Made by a program: the position numbers and the translations under genes. Shown in pieces: positions 8,452-16,383 of a DNA stretch of 17,370 nt. How positions within the stretch are numbered: position 1 is the stretch's first letter; every line of letters starts with the position of its first letter. The notes beneath the pieces were generated by a model that did not search any database, was not told where the DNA came from, and saw nothing but the letters and a program-made list of their open reading frames with translations. The stretch covers positions 1 through 17,370 of the forward strand of contig CBHYLN010000110.1 in assembly GCA_966128725.1 (NCBI GenBank). The letters run 5' to 3'. Source of the stretch: JAFDZV01 sp966128725 (GTDB lineage: Bacteria; Bacteroidota; Ignavibacteria; OLB7).

Positions 8452-8839
8452 ACAAATCAGATAGCCTCCTCGCGCCAATCCTGATTGAGCGCATTGGTGG
8501 TATGCCAAAGAACACAAAACGTTCAGCGACACGTTGGCAAGCGTCCGATCGGCGATTTGGACATCTCGGAGTTTTTCAATGTCACGTTTTCGGCACGATG
8601 CAGTAAAAATACCACGCCCACTCTACGATGCCTTTGTCAGTACGCTTGCCTACGCAGCCTGATGGACAAAGTCGAGCTTAACTGTCGGTGGACATTTGGA
8701 TCTTGGTCGGTATGAAACGTATGTCGGAATGCGGTCGGTACGTCTTGCCGAAGAGCACGGGCTACACATTGAGGTGCATGACGAGGAACAACAAAAGCCT
8801 GATAATGTCGCCGATCGAAGATCACGAACGAGGGCATAA
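8448..8839 (+). pseudogene. Frameshifted remnant of a small gene, probably another immunity or cassette gene
   Basis: An ATG at 8448 overlaps the preceding TGA (ATGA), as expected for a coupled gene, and reads MNKSDSLLAPILIERIGG before losing protein-like character; its frame stops at 8604-8606. Protein-like sequence then continues in other frames: GDLDISEFFNVTFSAR (about 8551-8595), RFRHDAVKIPRPLYDAFV (about 8585-8638), then after a TGA at 8660-8662 YETYVGMRSVRLAEEHG up to TAA at 8837-8839. Joined, these segments suggest one protein of about 125-130 residues broken by several small indels and a stop. I do not recognise the family. Its place right after an immunity candidate suggests a decayed cassette gene under relaxed selection. 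Alternatively the sequence contains clustered read errors. Confidence 0.55.
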
Positions 8840-9209
8840 CTGTGACCCCATTTTAATCAAAAAATGTGGGGATATGTGGACGTATCGCTGGCCTGATACA
8901 GGTGAGGAGTTTACACTGCTGGTTGTGCAGGCGTTTGATATGCCCGAACCCCGCGACGACGTTACGCTTACCTTCACGGTCCATCCCGGCATACCACTCG
9001 CAACACAGATGCATGTGTTGCGTTCCCTGTTTCCATCGCTGCAAAGCCAGCCGGTGGCGGCGCTGATGCAAACACTGAAGCGCGACCCCGTGATGCCGCT
9101 TGGCGTGTTCACGTATTGGGAGGCCAGGGTATTGGTGAAGCAGGCCGCGGAGCAGGGGCTGACGCTGGGGGGCATGCCAGATGAGGGTGAGGCGAATGCA
9201 TCAAAATGA
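8805..9209 (+). CDS. Unknown small protein with L7/L12-like C-terminal half (start uncertain)
   Basis: The supported part runs from about base 8841 to TGA 9207-9209: a beta-rich segment (MWTYRWPDTGEEFTLLVVQ) followed by a helical segment (IPLATQMHVLRSLFPSLQ ... EARVLVKQAAEQGLTL). The second half vaguely resembles the alternating helix/strand pattern of the ribosomal L7/L12 C-terminal or ClpS fold; this is pattern impression only. ATG 8805 gives 134 residues and overlaps the tail of the broken gene upstream. ATG 8874 would give 111 but is preceded by almost no spacing from the only GGGG. The gene may itself be truncated at its 5' end. It is the last member of the Rhs cassette region, so an immunity-type role is possible but unproven. 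Confidence 0.5.
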   Translation: MSPIEDHERGHNCDPILIKKCGDMWTYRWPDTGEEFTLLVVQAFDMPEPRDDVTLTFTVHPGIPLATQMHVLRSLFPSLQSQPVAALMQTLKRDPVMPLGVFTYWEARVLVKQAAEQGLTLGGMPDEGEANASK

Positions 9210-9502
9210 ACGCGCGGCCACGAAGATGAACGGACCATGGTCGACGCAAGCAATAGAGCCAATCGATGATTACTCCTTCCATGGTACTGCGGGGTGTGTG
9301 CCGTGAGTTCTGGCTGGAGGAACACGCGTGTGGATTCCACCATGGCGCGTGATGTCTGTTGAGAGTGCTCGGTGCAATGTATTATAGCCGGTCAGGAGTA
9401 GTTTTTCCGTTGATAATGTAGATTGCGCCGTGGTACTATCGGCCGTCGGTAACGACCTTGCTCTTCGATGTTCCGCGCGATCACTTCCAACCCCTGTACG
9501 TT
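9210..9502. other. Intergenic gap between the Rhs cassette region and the secreted-protein gene
   Basis: About 290 bases hold no gene that I can support. Short open stretches in two frames (for example 9226-9306) read somewhat like protein but have no conserved motif and may be debris of the cassette region. A possible promoter for the next gene lies near its right end. No terminator hairpin with a T-tract was seen after 9209. Confidence 0.5.
9410..9439 (+). promoter_or_regulatory. Possible sigma70-type promoter of the secreted-protein gene
   Basis: TTGATA (9410-9415) and TACTAT (9434-9439) are spaced by 18 bases and preceded by a T-run (9402-9406). Transcription would start near 9446, giving a leader of about 55 bases before ATG 9503. 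The boxes match the consensus only partly, and promoter rules in this bacterial group differ from E. coli, so support is weak. Confidence 0.22.
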
Positions 9503-11560
9503 ATGAGACCATCAGTTCGTGGCTCCCATACATTCACATGCCGCCTGCTTGTAATTGTTGCTCTGCTGGGCATCGCCGGTGTTTCCGCTGCCCGGGCGCA
9601 GAGCTTTGGGGACGATACGTTCAACGATGCCGACTGGACGAGTATCGTTCTGCCGTGCAGCACCCCAACCTCCAGCGTGACGACTTCGCAGGATTTCGGG
9701 CAGGGTAATCCCGCGGCTTCACGTCTGGTTGTCCATCATTATCCCGGCGGAAACCCCGGTGTGTTTGTTGCGCACGTTCGAAAGAGCTCGTCGTACGATC
9801 CATCGACGCAGGGCGCCATCACCGGCATTACGTATTCCTACGACCTTCGGCACTACACCGGGCCAGAGCAATGGGGTGTCGCCTATTCGCCACTCATCGT
9901 TCAGAACGGCAGGTATTACAAACTCGCCAGGTGGGACGGGATTTATCCGGACAGTTGGCAGAGGTTTGGTGGCACAAATGTGAGCGCGTCCGACTTTGTC
10001 AACATGTGCGGGCCTGCTACCGATCATCCCGACTTCTCCTGCAACGGCTCGCGTATGGATTTCGGATTTGCCAGCGGGAACTCCAACCCAAGCGACGGTG
10101 CGCCGATGCAGGATCGCAGCAGCGGTATCGATAACTGGTACATGGCGATTGTGCCGGCACAGAACGCGTTGGTGGTGGATGCGCTGCCCGACAATGTGAT
10201 CTGCGCCGGCGACAGTGTGACGTTGACGGCACAGGGAGGCGTTTCGTATCACTGGAGCCCTTCGGCCGGGTTGAGCTGTGTGGACTGCGATGCGCCGAAG
10301 GCTGCCCCGGCTGTTACCACTACCTATTTCGTTGACGCAATCTATTCCACCGGGTGCCGGATGCGCGATTCGATCACCGTTCAGGTGAACCCGGTTCGCG
10401 CGGCAATGCGCACTGAACTGCGCCTGTGCGCGGGCGGGGGCGCCGTGCTTCCGTGCGAGGCCGGCGTAAGCTACCGGTGGATGCCTTCGGTTGGGTTGGA
10501 TTGTGATACGTGCCGCAATCCCACGGCGCAGCCCACGGCAACAACGCTGTACACGGTTGCGGTGGATAATGGTGGGTGCTTCACCGTTGACACGGTTGGG
10601 GTGACTGTTTCCCCGTTGCCGACGGTGAAGGCAACGGGTGCGGCCCTGTTATGCCAGGGCGAAAGCACCACGCTGAGCGCCTCGGGCGGTTCTGTGTATC
10701 GGTGGAGTCCTGCGGCTGGGCTGAGCTGCACTGACTGTGATTCGCCGAGTGCGCGCCCGGACGTTACCACGATGTATCATGTTCGCGTAACGGATGCCAA
10801 CGGTTGCAGCGCCGAGGATTCCGTGCTGGTGCAGGTGAAGCCGTCCGCATCGCTCACGGTTCGCGTTGCGCGGACTCTGCTTGCGCGCCCCGGCGGCACG
10901 GTGCGCTTCCCGGTGTTGCTGGAAGGGCAGCCTTCGCCGGGCACGATCGATCGATTTGATTTTAGCATCCGATATGCGCCGGACATTCTCCGTGCAGACA
11001 GCATTCTGCTTACGGGCACGTTGTGTGATGGCTGGACGATTGGCAACCTTGTTCACGATCGCGTTGCCGGAGTTACAACCATGCAACTGACGGCGCCACC
11101 GGGAGCGTGGCTGGCAGGCCCGGGCACGCTGATGGAGATAGCGATGACGGCGTACGTGGGGGCGGCGAACGCTTCTGAGCTGCCGGTAACGTTTGTTCCG
11201 GTTACGACTTCATGCCTGAACGGCAGCACCCAGCCGGGGCTCGTTCGCCTGGACTCCATATGCGGTATTTCGTACCGGTTGATCGAGTGGATCAAGGGCT
11301 CGTACGCGCTGGACGGAAATCATCCGAACCCGTTCAACCCGACCACGACGATCACGTTCTCGCTGGGTCTGGACGGCCCTACAACGCTTGATGTGTATAA
11401 CAGCGCCGGCCGCCGTGTTGCCACGTTGATCGATACCTATCTGGAGGCGGGCAGGTACGAGGTGGTATGGGACGCATCCTCGCATCCGTCGGGTGTGTAC
11501 TGGTATCAGATCCGTTCCGGCGCGTGGAGCCGTCGCGCAAGCATGGTGCTGATGAAGTAG
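9503..11560 (+). CDS. Secreted surface protein with three Ig/PKD-like repeats, cohesin-like domain and type IX sorting domain
   Basis: This 685-residue protein starts at ATG 9503, which puts a basic N-terminus before a hydrophobic Sec signal peptide (LLVIVALLGIAGVSAARAQ, cleavage near residue 33). An upstream in-frame ATG at 9458 would bury that signal. Residues ~34-218 form an all-beta-looking domain of unknown ligand. Three ~75-residue repeats follow (about 222-296, 297-370, 371-447), each with a YxWxPxxGLxCxxC core and a TTxY strand, like Ig/PKD-type spacer domains. Residues ~448-592 resemble cohesin-type beta-sandwiches (RPGGTVRFPVLLEGQ). The end carries GNHPNPFNPTTTITFSL and GVYWYQIRSG, a C-terminal sorting domain recognised by type IX secretion in the FCB group. 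The protein is probably exported and surface-anchored. Domain calls other than the signal peptide and C-terminal domain are by eye. It stands alone, with no co-transcribed partner apparent. Confidence 0.88.
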   Translation: MRPSVRGSHTFTCRLLVIVALLGIAGVSAARAQSFGDDTFNDADWTSIVLPCSTPTSSVTTSQDFGQGNPAASRLVVHHYPGGNPGVFVAHVRKSSSYDPSTQGAITGITYSYDLRHYTGPEQWGVAYSPLIVQNGRYYKLARWDGIYPDSWQRFGGTNVSASDFVNMCGPATDHPDFSCNGSRMDFGFASGNSNPSDGAPMQDRSSGIDNWYMAIVPAQNALVVDALPDNVICAGDSVTLTAQGGVSYHWSPSAGLSCVDCDAPKAAPAVTTTYFVDAIYSTGCRMRDSITVQVNPVRAAMRTELRLCAGGGAVLPCEAGVSYRWMPSVGLDCDTCRNPTAQPTATTLYTVAVDNGGCFTVDTVGVTVSPLPTVKATGAALLCQGESTTLSASGGSVYRWSPAAGLSCTDCDSPSARPDVTTMYHVRVTDANGCSAEDSVLVQVKPSASLTVRVARTLLARPGGTVRFPVLLEGQPSPGTIDRFDFSIRYAPDILRADSILLTGTLCDGWTIGNLVHDRVAGVTTMQLTAPPGAWLAGPGTLMEIAMTAYVGAANASELPVTFVPVTTSCLNGSTQPGLVRLDSICGISYRLIEWIKGSYALDGNHPNPFNPTTTITFSLGLDGPTTLDVYNSAGRRVATLIDTYLEAGRYEVVWDASSHPSGVYWYQIRSGAWSRRASMVLMK
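10166..10845 (+). repeat. Three tandem Ig/PKD-like protein repeats
   Basis: Three consecutive units of about 74-77 codons (starting near 10166, 10393 and 10615) encode the same pattern: an opening CxG turn, a Y-x-W-x-P strand, GL-(S/D)-C-x2-C, P-x-A-x-P-x2-TT-x-Y, a Gly-Cys turn and a closing V-x-V-x-P strand. Units 1 and 3 are closest (GLSCxDCDxPxA); unit 2 is the most diverged (GLDCDTC). The paired Cys residues could form disulfides outside the cell. DNA-level identity is limited, so this is an old duplication. Confidence 0.75.
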
Positions 11561-11700
11561 GCGGCGTCGGTTCGCAACTCCGTGTTATCGGCGACCTCCG
11601 CGTTCCGCGGCGTCCCGCGCAGTGATCGGGCGTAATCCCGCCTGGAGGGAGAGGGGGAAGCGCCTACACGCTTGCCGAATGCAACGCTGGTTGTTGGCGG

Positions 11701-11735
11701 CCTGACGATAGCCGCTCTGTACCGTCAGGAGCGGC
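11701..11735 (+). promoter_or_regulatory. Two mutually exclusive hairpins over the ribosome-binding site of the VanW-family gene
   Basis: CCTGACG (11701-11707) can pair with CGTCAGG (11723-11729), and GCCGCTC (11711-11717) can pair with GAGCGGC (11729-11735). The stems interleave and share a base with no room for a connecting loop, so only one can form at a time. The AGGAG at 11727-11731, eight bases before the GTG start at 11740, is covered in both. This could limit translation. No ligand or partner RNA is implied by the sequence. Confidence 0.35.
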
Positions 11736-11739
11736 ATCT

Positions 11740-12624
11740 GTGTTCCGGGATGCCGGCCGCGTCATCCGTTCACGAAATCAGTGGATCGTTGTGCAGACTG
11801 ATGCGCATGTCCATACCCCCGTTCCACAACCGCGCCAACGCTCGGCCGTGCGTCTCGTTGTGGGGCGGCTCTGGTTCCGGTGGCGTCGATATCTGTACTG
11901 GTACACATCGCGCGTGCCCTTTGCCCGCCGGCGCCACGCGCCGCGCCTGCCGCATATCGCGTTCGCGCACAGCAGCGTGTTGTTGCGGCAGCTCAGCAAC
12001 GTGGATATGTGGTTGCAGCACAACAAGATCACGAATCTCCGCCTGGCCGTGGCGCGGCTGGATAGCGTGATTCTGGAACCCGGGGAAGTGTTCTCGTATT
12101 GGCGGTTGATCGGCAATCCCAGCGCTCGCAAGGGATATCAGTTGGGTATGATACTCTTCAACGGCCAGATTCGCCACGGCGTGGGCGGTGGGCTGTGCCA
12201 GCTCTCCAACCTGATCTACTGGATGGCGCTGCATACGCCGCTTACGGTAACGGAGCGATGGCGCCACAGCTTCGACGTGTTCCCCGACTCCGGCCGCACC
12301 CAGCCGTTCGGCAGCGGCGCCACCTGCGCGTACAATTACATCGATTTGCAGATCGAGAATCGCACCGAACAGCGCTACCAACTCCATCTGTGGTTATCCG
12401 ATACGCATCTGCATGGTGAGTGGCGATGCGCGGAGCCGCAGCGGGTGCGCTACGAAATCGAGGAGCGCGACCACCTGTTGCGTTCCGAATCGTGGGGCGG
12501 GTATTCGCGGCACAACCGCCTGTACCGCAGGCTGTACGATGCCGAAACCGGCGCGGAGCTGGGCGAGGAATTCATCACCGCCAACCATGCCCTGATGATG
12601 TACAATCCGTTTCTGCCGGGGTGA
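11740..12624 (+). CDS. VanW-family protein
   Basis: This 294-residue protein contains the VanW-like domain: SNVDMWLQHNKITNLRLA, then LEPGEVFSYWRLIGNPSARK (about residues 108-127), the hallmark GVGGGLCQLSNLIYW (about 147-161) and HSFDVFPDSGR with an YNYIDLQIEN strand. VanW accompanies VanB-type glycopeptide resistance clusters, but the domain is widespread and its biochemical role is unknown; nothing here suggests a resistance cluster. The start is GTG 11740, supported by AGGAG at 11727-11731 with 8-base spacing. The N-terminal ~70 residues are very Arg-rich, with a WFRWRRYLYW segment that could lie on the membrane but no clear signal peptide. It is convergent with the permease gene downstream (66-base gap). 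Confidence 0.85.
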   Translation: MFRDAGRVIRSRNQWIVVQTDAHVHTPVPQPRQRSAVRLVVGRLWFRWRRYLYWYTSRVPFARRRHAPRLPHIAFAHSSVLLRQLSNVDMWLQHNKITNLRLAVARLDSVILEPGEVFSYWRLIGNPSARKGYQLGMILFNGQIRHGVGGGLCQLSNLIYWMALHTPLTVTERWRHSFDVFPDSGRTQPFGSGATCAYNYIDLQIENRTEQRYQLHLWLSDTHLHGEWRCAEPQRVRYEIEERDHLLRSESWGGYSRHNRLYRRLYDAETGAELGEEFITANHALMMYNPFLPG

Positions 12625-12690
12625 ATGGGGCACACCCGAAATTCATCATTCAAATTTCTGCTTTCGCCATTCCCACGTCGCGCTTCTTCT

Positions 12691-14016
12691 CTATTCCCAG
12701 CGTACCGCGTCGGCCGGAAGCACGCGCGAGGCGCGGAAGGCGGGGTAGAGCGCGGCGCCCAGCGCCAGGGCCAGCGCGGTGGCCGTGATGACGATCACAT
12801 CGGCCATGCGCAGTTCCACCGGTAGCGCGGGGATGATGTACACGGCATTATTCAGCGTGAAAAATCCGTAGTGCATCTGCAGCAGGCACACCGTGGTGCC
12901 TATCAGCACGCCGCCCAGCGTGCCCACCAACCCGATGATTGCGCCTTCGTACAGATACGTGCGCAGCACCGTGCGGTCCGAAGCGCCCATCGTTTTCAGG
13001 ATGCCGATGTCGCGCCGCTTCTCGATCACCGTCATCGTAAGCGAGCCCAGCACATTAAACACCGCCACTACCACAATCAGCGAGAGAATCACGAACGCAG
13101 CCCAGCGTTCCAGCTCCATCACCGCGAACAGATCGCGGTGCAGATCCTGCCACGTCTCCACGCGGAACCGCGCGCCCAGCAGCGCTTGCAGCCGGGGCTG
13201 CACGGCCGGCGCCAGCTCGAAATCGCGCAGCCTGATTTCCACGCCCATCGCACCGGTCTCCACCGCGAAAATCTCGCGCGCGGTGCCCAGGTCCGTGTAG
13301 GCAACATTCTCGTCGTACTCCTTGTTGTTGCTGGAGAACGTGCCCGTAACGATGCAGCGCACCAGTGTGGGCGGCTCCAACTGCGTCATCGTCTGCTCCA
13401 GGCCCTTCTGGCTGAGCAGGGCGATGGTATCGCCCACCGAGGCGTTCAGCGAATAGGCCATCGCCGCGCCCAGCACAATCGGGTGCGGGCGCTCGGGGCT
13501 GGGGTCGGGGAAGGTGCCGTTGTAGATACTCCTGTGCAGCCCGATCGCCGTGCGCGAGTCCGCAGCGCTCATCCCGCGGATCTGCACTACCTTCAATCCC
13601 TCGCCAAGCATGATGGCCGAACGACCGGAAACAAACGGGGCGGCGGCGGTCACTTCCTGTAGCGACCGTATGCGCGCCATCATCGAATCGGCGTCGAGCG
13701 TGGTTTCGGCGACCGGTGTCACGCGAAGATGTGGGTCGAACCCCACGAACAATCCCTTCACAACGCCGTTGAACCCGTTGAACACGGAGAGCACGCAGAT
13801 CAGCGCGGCCACACCAACCTTTATGCCCAGCAGTGAGATTACCGAGATGACGGTGATGAGGCTGATACGGCGCCCGCGCACCAGGGCGGCCACCAGCACG
13901 CCCATGCCGCAGAGCAAATCCAGCGGGGTGGGCAGTATCACAAGCGCGGCAACGGCAAACGGGCTTAGCCGGCCCATGCCCAGGAAGTATCGGCGCGCGA
14001 TAAAGGATTCGATCAT
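12691..14016 (-). CDS. LolC/LolE-type ABC transporter permease (FtsX/MacB-like)
   Basis: This 441-residue inner-membrane permease resembles the LolC/E family, which extracts lipoproteins from the inner membrane for transfer toward the outer membrane together with the LolD ATPase. It opens with FIARRYFLG; the conserved first helix RRISLITVISVISLLGIKVG and the LSVFNGFNG element lie near residues 49-83. A large periplasmic domain spans about 85-300. Three C-terminal helices form the FtsX domain (AAFVILSLIVVVAVFNVLGS, EKRRDIGILKTMGAS, and a last helix ending YPAFRASRVLPADAVRWE). An extra hydrophobic stretch (about residues 18-45, AVAALVILPTPLDLL onward) separates FIARRY from the first conserved helix, unlike the usual short linker. 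No LolD ATPase is adjacent. It diverges from the glycosyltransferase gene with about 200 bases between starts. It could be another FtsX-family exporter subunit rather than a true Lol protein. Confidence 0.85.
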   Translation of the reverse strand: MIESFIARRYFLGMGRLSPFAVAALVILPTPLDLLCGMGVLVAALVRGRRISLITVISVISLLGIKVGVAALICVLSVFNGFNGVVKGLFVGFDPHLRVTPVAETTLDADSMMARIRSLQEVTAAAPFVSGRSAIMLGEGLKVVQIRGMSAADSRTAIGLHRSIYNGTFPDPSPERPHPIVLGAAMAYSLNASVGDTIALLSQKGLEQTMTQLEPPTLVRCIVTGTFSSNNKEYDENVAYTDLGTAREIFAVETGAMGVEIRLRDFELAPAVQPRLQALLGARFRVETWQDLHRDLFAVMELERWAAFVILSLIVVVAVFNVLGSLTMTVIEKRRDIGILKTMGASDRTVLRTYLYEGAIIGLVGTLGGVLIGTTVCLLQMHYGFFTLNNAVYIIPALPVELRMADVIVITATALALALGAALYPAFRASRVLPADAVRWE

Positions 14017-14148
14017 CGCCGAAGTTACGAATTGCCGGCACGGCCGCCGACCTTCCTGCCGATGAAGGCGCCATTATCCGCCGCCCGTGCCGGCCTGCCG
14101 CCTGACATCCGGGAAGCCATCCGGAATGCAGTTCGCGCGCCGATCGGA

Positions 14149-14184
14149 CGGGCGTTCGGATTGCCATTCGGATTGCCGTTCGGA
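14149..14184 (+). repeat. Three tandem 12-base repeats in the divergent intergenic region
   Basis: Three adjacent 12-base units share a GTTCGGA/ATTCGGA end: CGGGCGTTCGGA, TTGCCATTCGGA and TTGCCGTTCGGA. The last two differ at one base. They lie 34-69 bases upstream of the chosen glycosyltransferase start and within the ~200-base region (14017-14217) between divergent genes, so they could be regulator-binding sites or simple slippage. If translation began farther upstream they would encode GLPFGLPFG. Confidence 0.5.
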
Positions 14185-14217
14185 TTTCAGCGCGCGCGCG
14201 TTAGCTTTGCGCCCTCG

Positions 14218-15315
14218 ATGATCGAAACCCTGTTGATAGCCGCTGCCGGATTGTATGCCGCCGAGTACACCCTGATGTACGTGGGCGGGCGGCGCATGGC
14301 AAAAGCCCGGCGCGCCGTTCCCGTGCGGTATCCGATGATTACGGTGCTTGTGGCCGCCCGCAACGAGGAAGCGAACATCGAACGGTGTCTGAATGCTTTG
14401 ATCGCGCAGGACTACCCGGCCGCCAGCATGCAGATCGTGGCGGTGAACGATGACTCGGCCGATACCACGCTTGCGATAATGGAGCGGATGGCGGCGGAAC
14501 ATCCCGGGCGTATCACGATTGCCTGCACCGTGGAGGAAGCCACCCACGCGCGCGGCAAGGCGCGGGCGATTGCGCAGGGCATGGATGTTGCCGTTGGCGA
14601 GATCGTGCTGCTTACCGATGCCGACTGCGCGCCGCCGCCCACCTGGGCGCGAGCGGTTACCGAATACTTCATCCCGGGCATCGATGTGGTTGGCGGCTTC
14701 ACGCTGGTACAGGGTGATACGCTGTTCGCGGCGGTGCAGCAGGTGGAGTGGATCCACCTGCAGACGCTGGGCTCGTCGGCAATAGCGCTGGGCGCGCCGG
14801 TGGGCGTGATCGGCAACAATTTCTCCTTCCGCCGTTCCGCCTACGATGCGGTGGGCGGATACCGCGCGGTGCCGTTCACCGTCACCGAGGATTTCGCGCT
14901 GTACCGTGCGATGATCGAACGCGGGCACCGTGCCGTGTTCCCGTGCGATCCGGATGCGCTGATGGTAACGCTGCCGTGCCCCACGCTGGGCGACGTGATG
15001 CGGCAGAAGCAGCGCTGGGCGCGCGGCGGCACCGAGAACACCATCCCCGGCTACACGTTATTCGTGGTTGCGTTGGTGATCATCGTGGCATTCAGCGCCG
15101 CGCCATTTGTCTCGGCCAAGGCCTGGATCATCGTGTGGGCCGTGAAGATCATCTGCGACCTGGTTATCATCGGCGCCTCGTACAGGCGATTGAAGATGCC
15201 CGGGCAAATCCGTTTTGTGTTGCCGTTCCAGTTTTACTTCGTGGTGCAACTGTTCATGATTCCGATTCTGCTGATGAACAAAACCGTGGTATGGAAGGGG
15301 AGGGAGTACCGATGA
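14218..15315 (+). CDS. Membrane-bound family 2 glycosyltransferase
   Basis: This 365-residue GT-A fold enzyme transfers a sugar from a nucleotide donor, probably at the cytoplasmic face of the inner membrane. An N-terminal helix (LLIAAAGLYAAEYTLMYVGG) precedes the catalytic domain, which begins at ITVLVAARNEEANIERCL. Catalytic signatures are present: DD at 78-79 (NDDSAD), DxD as DAD at 134-136, ED at 224-225 (TEDFAL) and QKQRW at 263-267, the Q-x-x-R-W motif of processive or ceramide-glucosyltransferase-like members. Two to three C-terminal helices follow. ATG 14218 is chosen because it opens directly on the membrane helix; the frame extends upstream to TTG 14032 but that part is low-complexity and not family-like. 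The acceptor is unknown. Its stop overlaps the next ATG (ATGA, 15312-15315), indicating co-translation with the barrel protein. Confidence 0.88.
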   Translation: MIETLLIAAAGLYAAEYTLMYVGGRRMAKARRAVPVRYPMITVLVAARNEEANIERCLNALIAQDYPAASMQIVAVNDDSADTTLAIMERMAAEHPGRITIACTVEEATHARGKARAIAQGMDVAVGEIVLLTDADCAPPPTWARAVTEYFIPGIDVVGGFTLVQGDTLFAAVQQVEWIHLQTLGSSAIALGAPVGVIGNNFSFRRSAYDAVGGYRAVPFTVTEDFALYRAMIERGHRAVFPCDPDALMVTLPCPTLGDVMRQKQRWARGGTENTIPGYTLFVVALVIIVAFSAAPFVSAKAWIIVWAVKIICDLVIIGASYRRLKMPGQIRFVLPFQFYFVVQLFMIPILLMNKTVVWKGREYR

Positions 15316-16295
15316 GCCGGGGCGAACCGACGGTGCCTGGCGCGCCGATGTTGGCGCGGACCGCAACGGCGGCCGTGCTGGCCGTGCGCATACGTGCCGT
15401 GCTGGCCGCGGTGCTGTTGCTGGGCCTGCCCGCCTGCGCCCCGTTGGCGGCACAGCCGGCCGACGCAGGCCCCGAGGGCGGCACTACAAGCGAGTTCCTT
15501 CCGGCGCTGCACATCGTGGCGGCGCCGTACGCCGGCAAATACGAGGCGCGTATCGGCGGCTCGCGCGAGAGCGCGAACAGCAAGCTCCGGCTGGATATCG
15601 GCGCCTCGGTTGATCTGCTTCGTTTGCAGATGCCAGGCCGATACCAGAGCGGCCGCGATACCACCGAGGTAAGCATCGGCGCCGATTTCTTCACCTGGAC
15701 ACGGCTGCGGAGCACGGCGTCGTTCAAGTTCCCGGTGGAAGCGGTGGACTACTACTTTGGCCTGAGCGCCGCGACGCGCTGGGGCAGGCTGTGGGGGGCC
15801 CGGCTGCGCGTTGCGCATATCTCGGCGCATCTGGTTGATGGCGATCCATCGTTCACCAACCCGGCCCAGCAATACATGACCTACAGCCGCGAGTTTGCCG
15901 ACGCGATGCTGGCCTATGGGCATACCGAGCCGGCCGACAACGGCGTGTTCGGCGTGGGGCGCGGATTGCTTGGCGCGCGGGCGTATGGCGGCGCGCTTGC
16001 AATGTTCCACAGCATCCCGGACACGCTTGGCATGGTTACACCGTATGCCGGCGTTGAGCTTTGCGCCTGGCCGCGCGGCGAGGCCTGGGGGGTGCGGCTG
16101 GGCTACGAGTCCAGAATCAACACCGAGCTGGACGTTGTTGCCGAGCACCTTGCGCGCGTTGGGCTGATGCTTGGGCAACCGGGCCGGCGGGGGCTCTCGA
16201 TCGAGTTTGCATACTTCCGGGGGCGCTCCCACTACGGCCAGCATTTCAGCGTCATGGAGGAATACACGTCGCTTGGGTTCGCGGTAGTGTTCTGA
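15312..16295 (+). CDS. Putative outer-membrane beta-barrel protein (DUF1207-like)
   Basis: This 327-residue protein begins at an ATG overlapping the glycosyltransferase stop. A basic N-terminus and hydrophobic stretch (AVLLLGLPACAPLAAQ) form an export signal, with either Sec cleavage after LAA or a weak lipobox at LPAC. The mature part alternates aromatic and polar residues in strand-like runs, for example YYFGLSAATRWGRLWGARLR, then ISAHLVDG near residues 174-181, and ends in a barrel-like strand (YTSLGFAVVF) with terminal Phe. The pattern, including strand-then-HISAHL and the SHYGQ segment near the end, resembles DUF1207 proteins, whose function is unknown. Genomic pairing with a glycosyltransferase suggests an envelope role. 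The family call is by eye. Confidence 0.7.
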   Translation: MSRGEPTVPGAPMLARTATAAVLAVRIRAVLAAVLLLGLPACAPLAAQPADAGPEGGTTSEFLPALHIVAAPYAGKYEARIGGSRESANSKLRLDIGASVDLLRLQMPGRYQSGRDTTEVSIGADFFTWTRLRSTASFKFPVEAVDYYFGLSAATRWGRLWGARLRVAHISAHLVDGDPSFTNPAQQYMTYSREFADAMLAYGHTEPADNGVFGVGRGLLGARAYGGALAMFHSIPDTLGMVTPYAGVELCAWPRGEAWGVRLGYESRINTELDVVAEHLARVGLMLGQPGRRGLSIEFAYFRGRSHYGQHFSVMEEYTSLGFAVVF

Positions 16296-16383
16296 TCGTT
16301 GTGCGCCGCGCGCGTTGCGCCGTGTGCGGCGGCTCGCATGTGATTTCAGCGTCATCCGTTTATTCGATCTCCCAAATCTCTTG

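Noticed and set aside
9233..9331. Two perfect 10-base palindromes (GACCATGGTC at 9233-9242, ACACGCGTGT at 9322-9331)
   Set aside because: Palindromes of this length are expected many times by chance in 17 kb, and they are unlike each other, so no operator is supported.
11561..11739. Terminator after the secreted-protein gene
   Set aside because: Short GC stems such as CCGCG-TTC-CGCGG exist, but none is followed by a T-run.
12638..12658. GAAATT/AATTTC inverted repeat between the convergent VanW-family and permease genes
   Set aside because: The stem is six AT-rich pairs with a nine-base loop and no T-tract, too weak to call a terminator.
14032..14217. N-terminal extension of the glycosyltransferase from TTG 14032 or ATG 14062
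   Set aside because: The extension is low-complexity with GLPFGLPFG repeats, lacks a ribosome-binding site, and would bury the N-terminal membrane helix.
16245..16355. A 13-base direct repeat (ATTTCAGCGTCAT) around the end of the barrel gene
   Set aside because: Only two copies, one inside coding sequence, with no flanking structure; probably coincidence.
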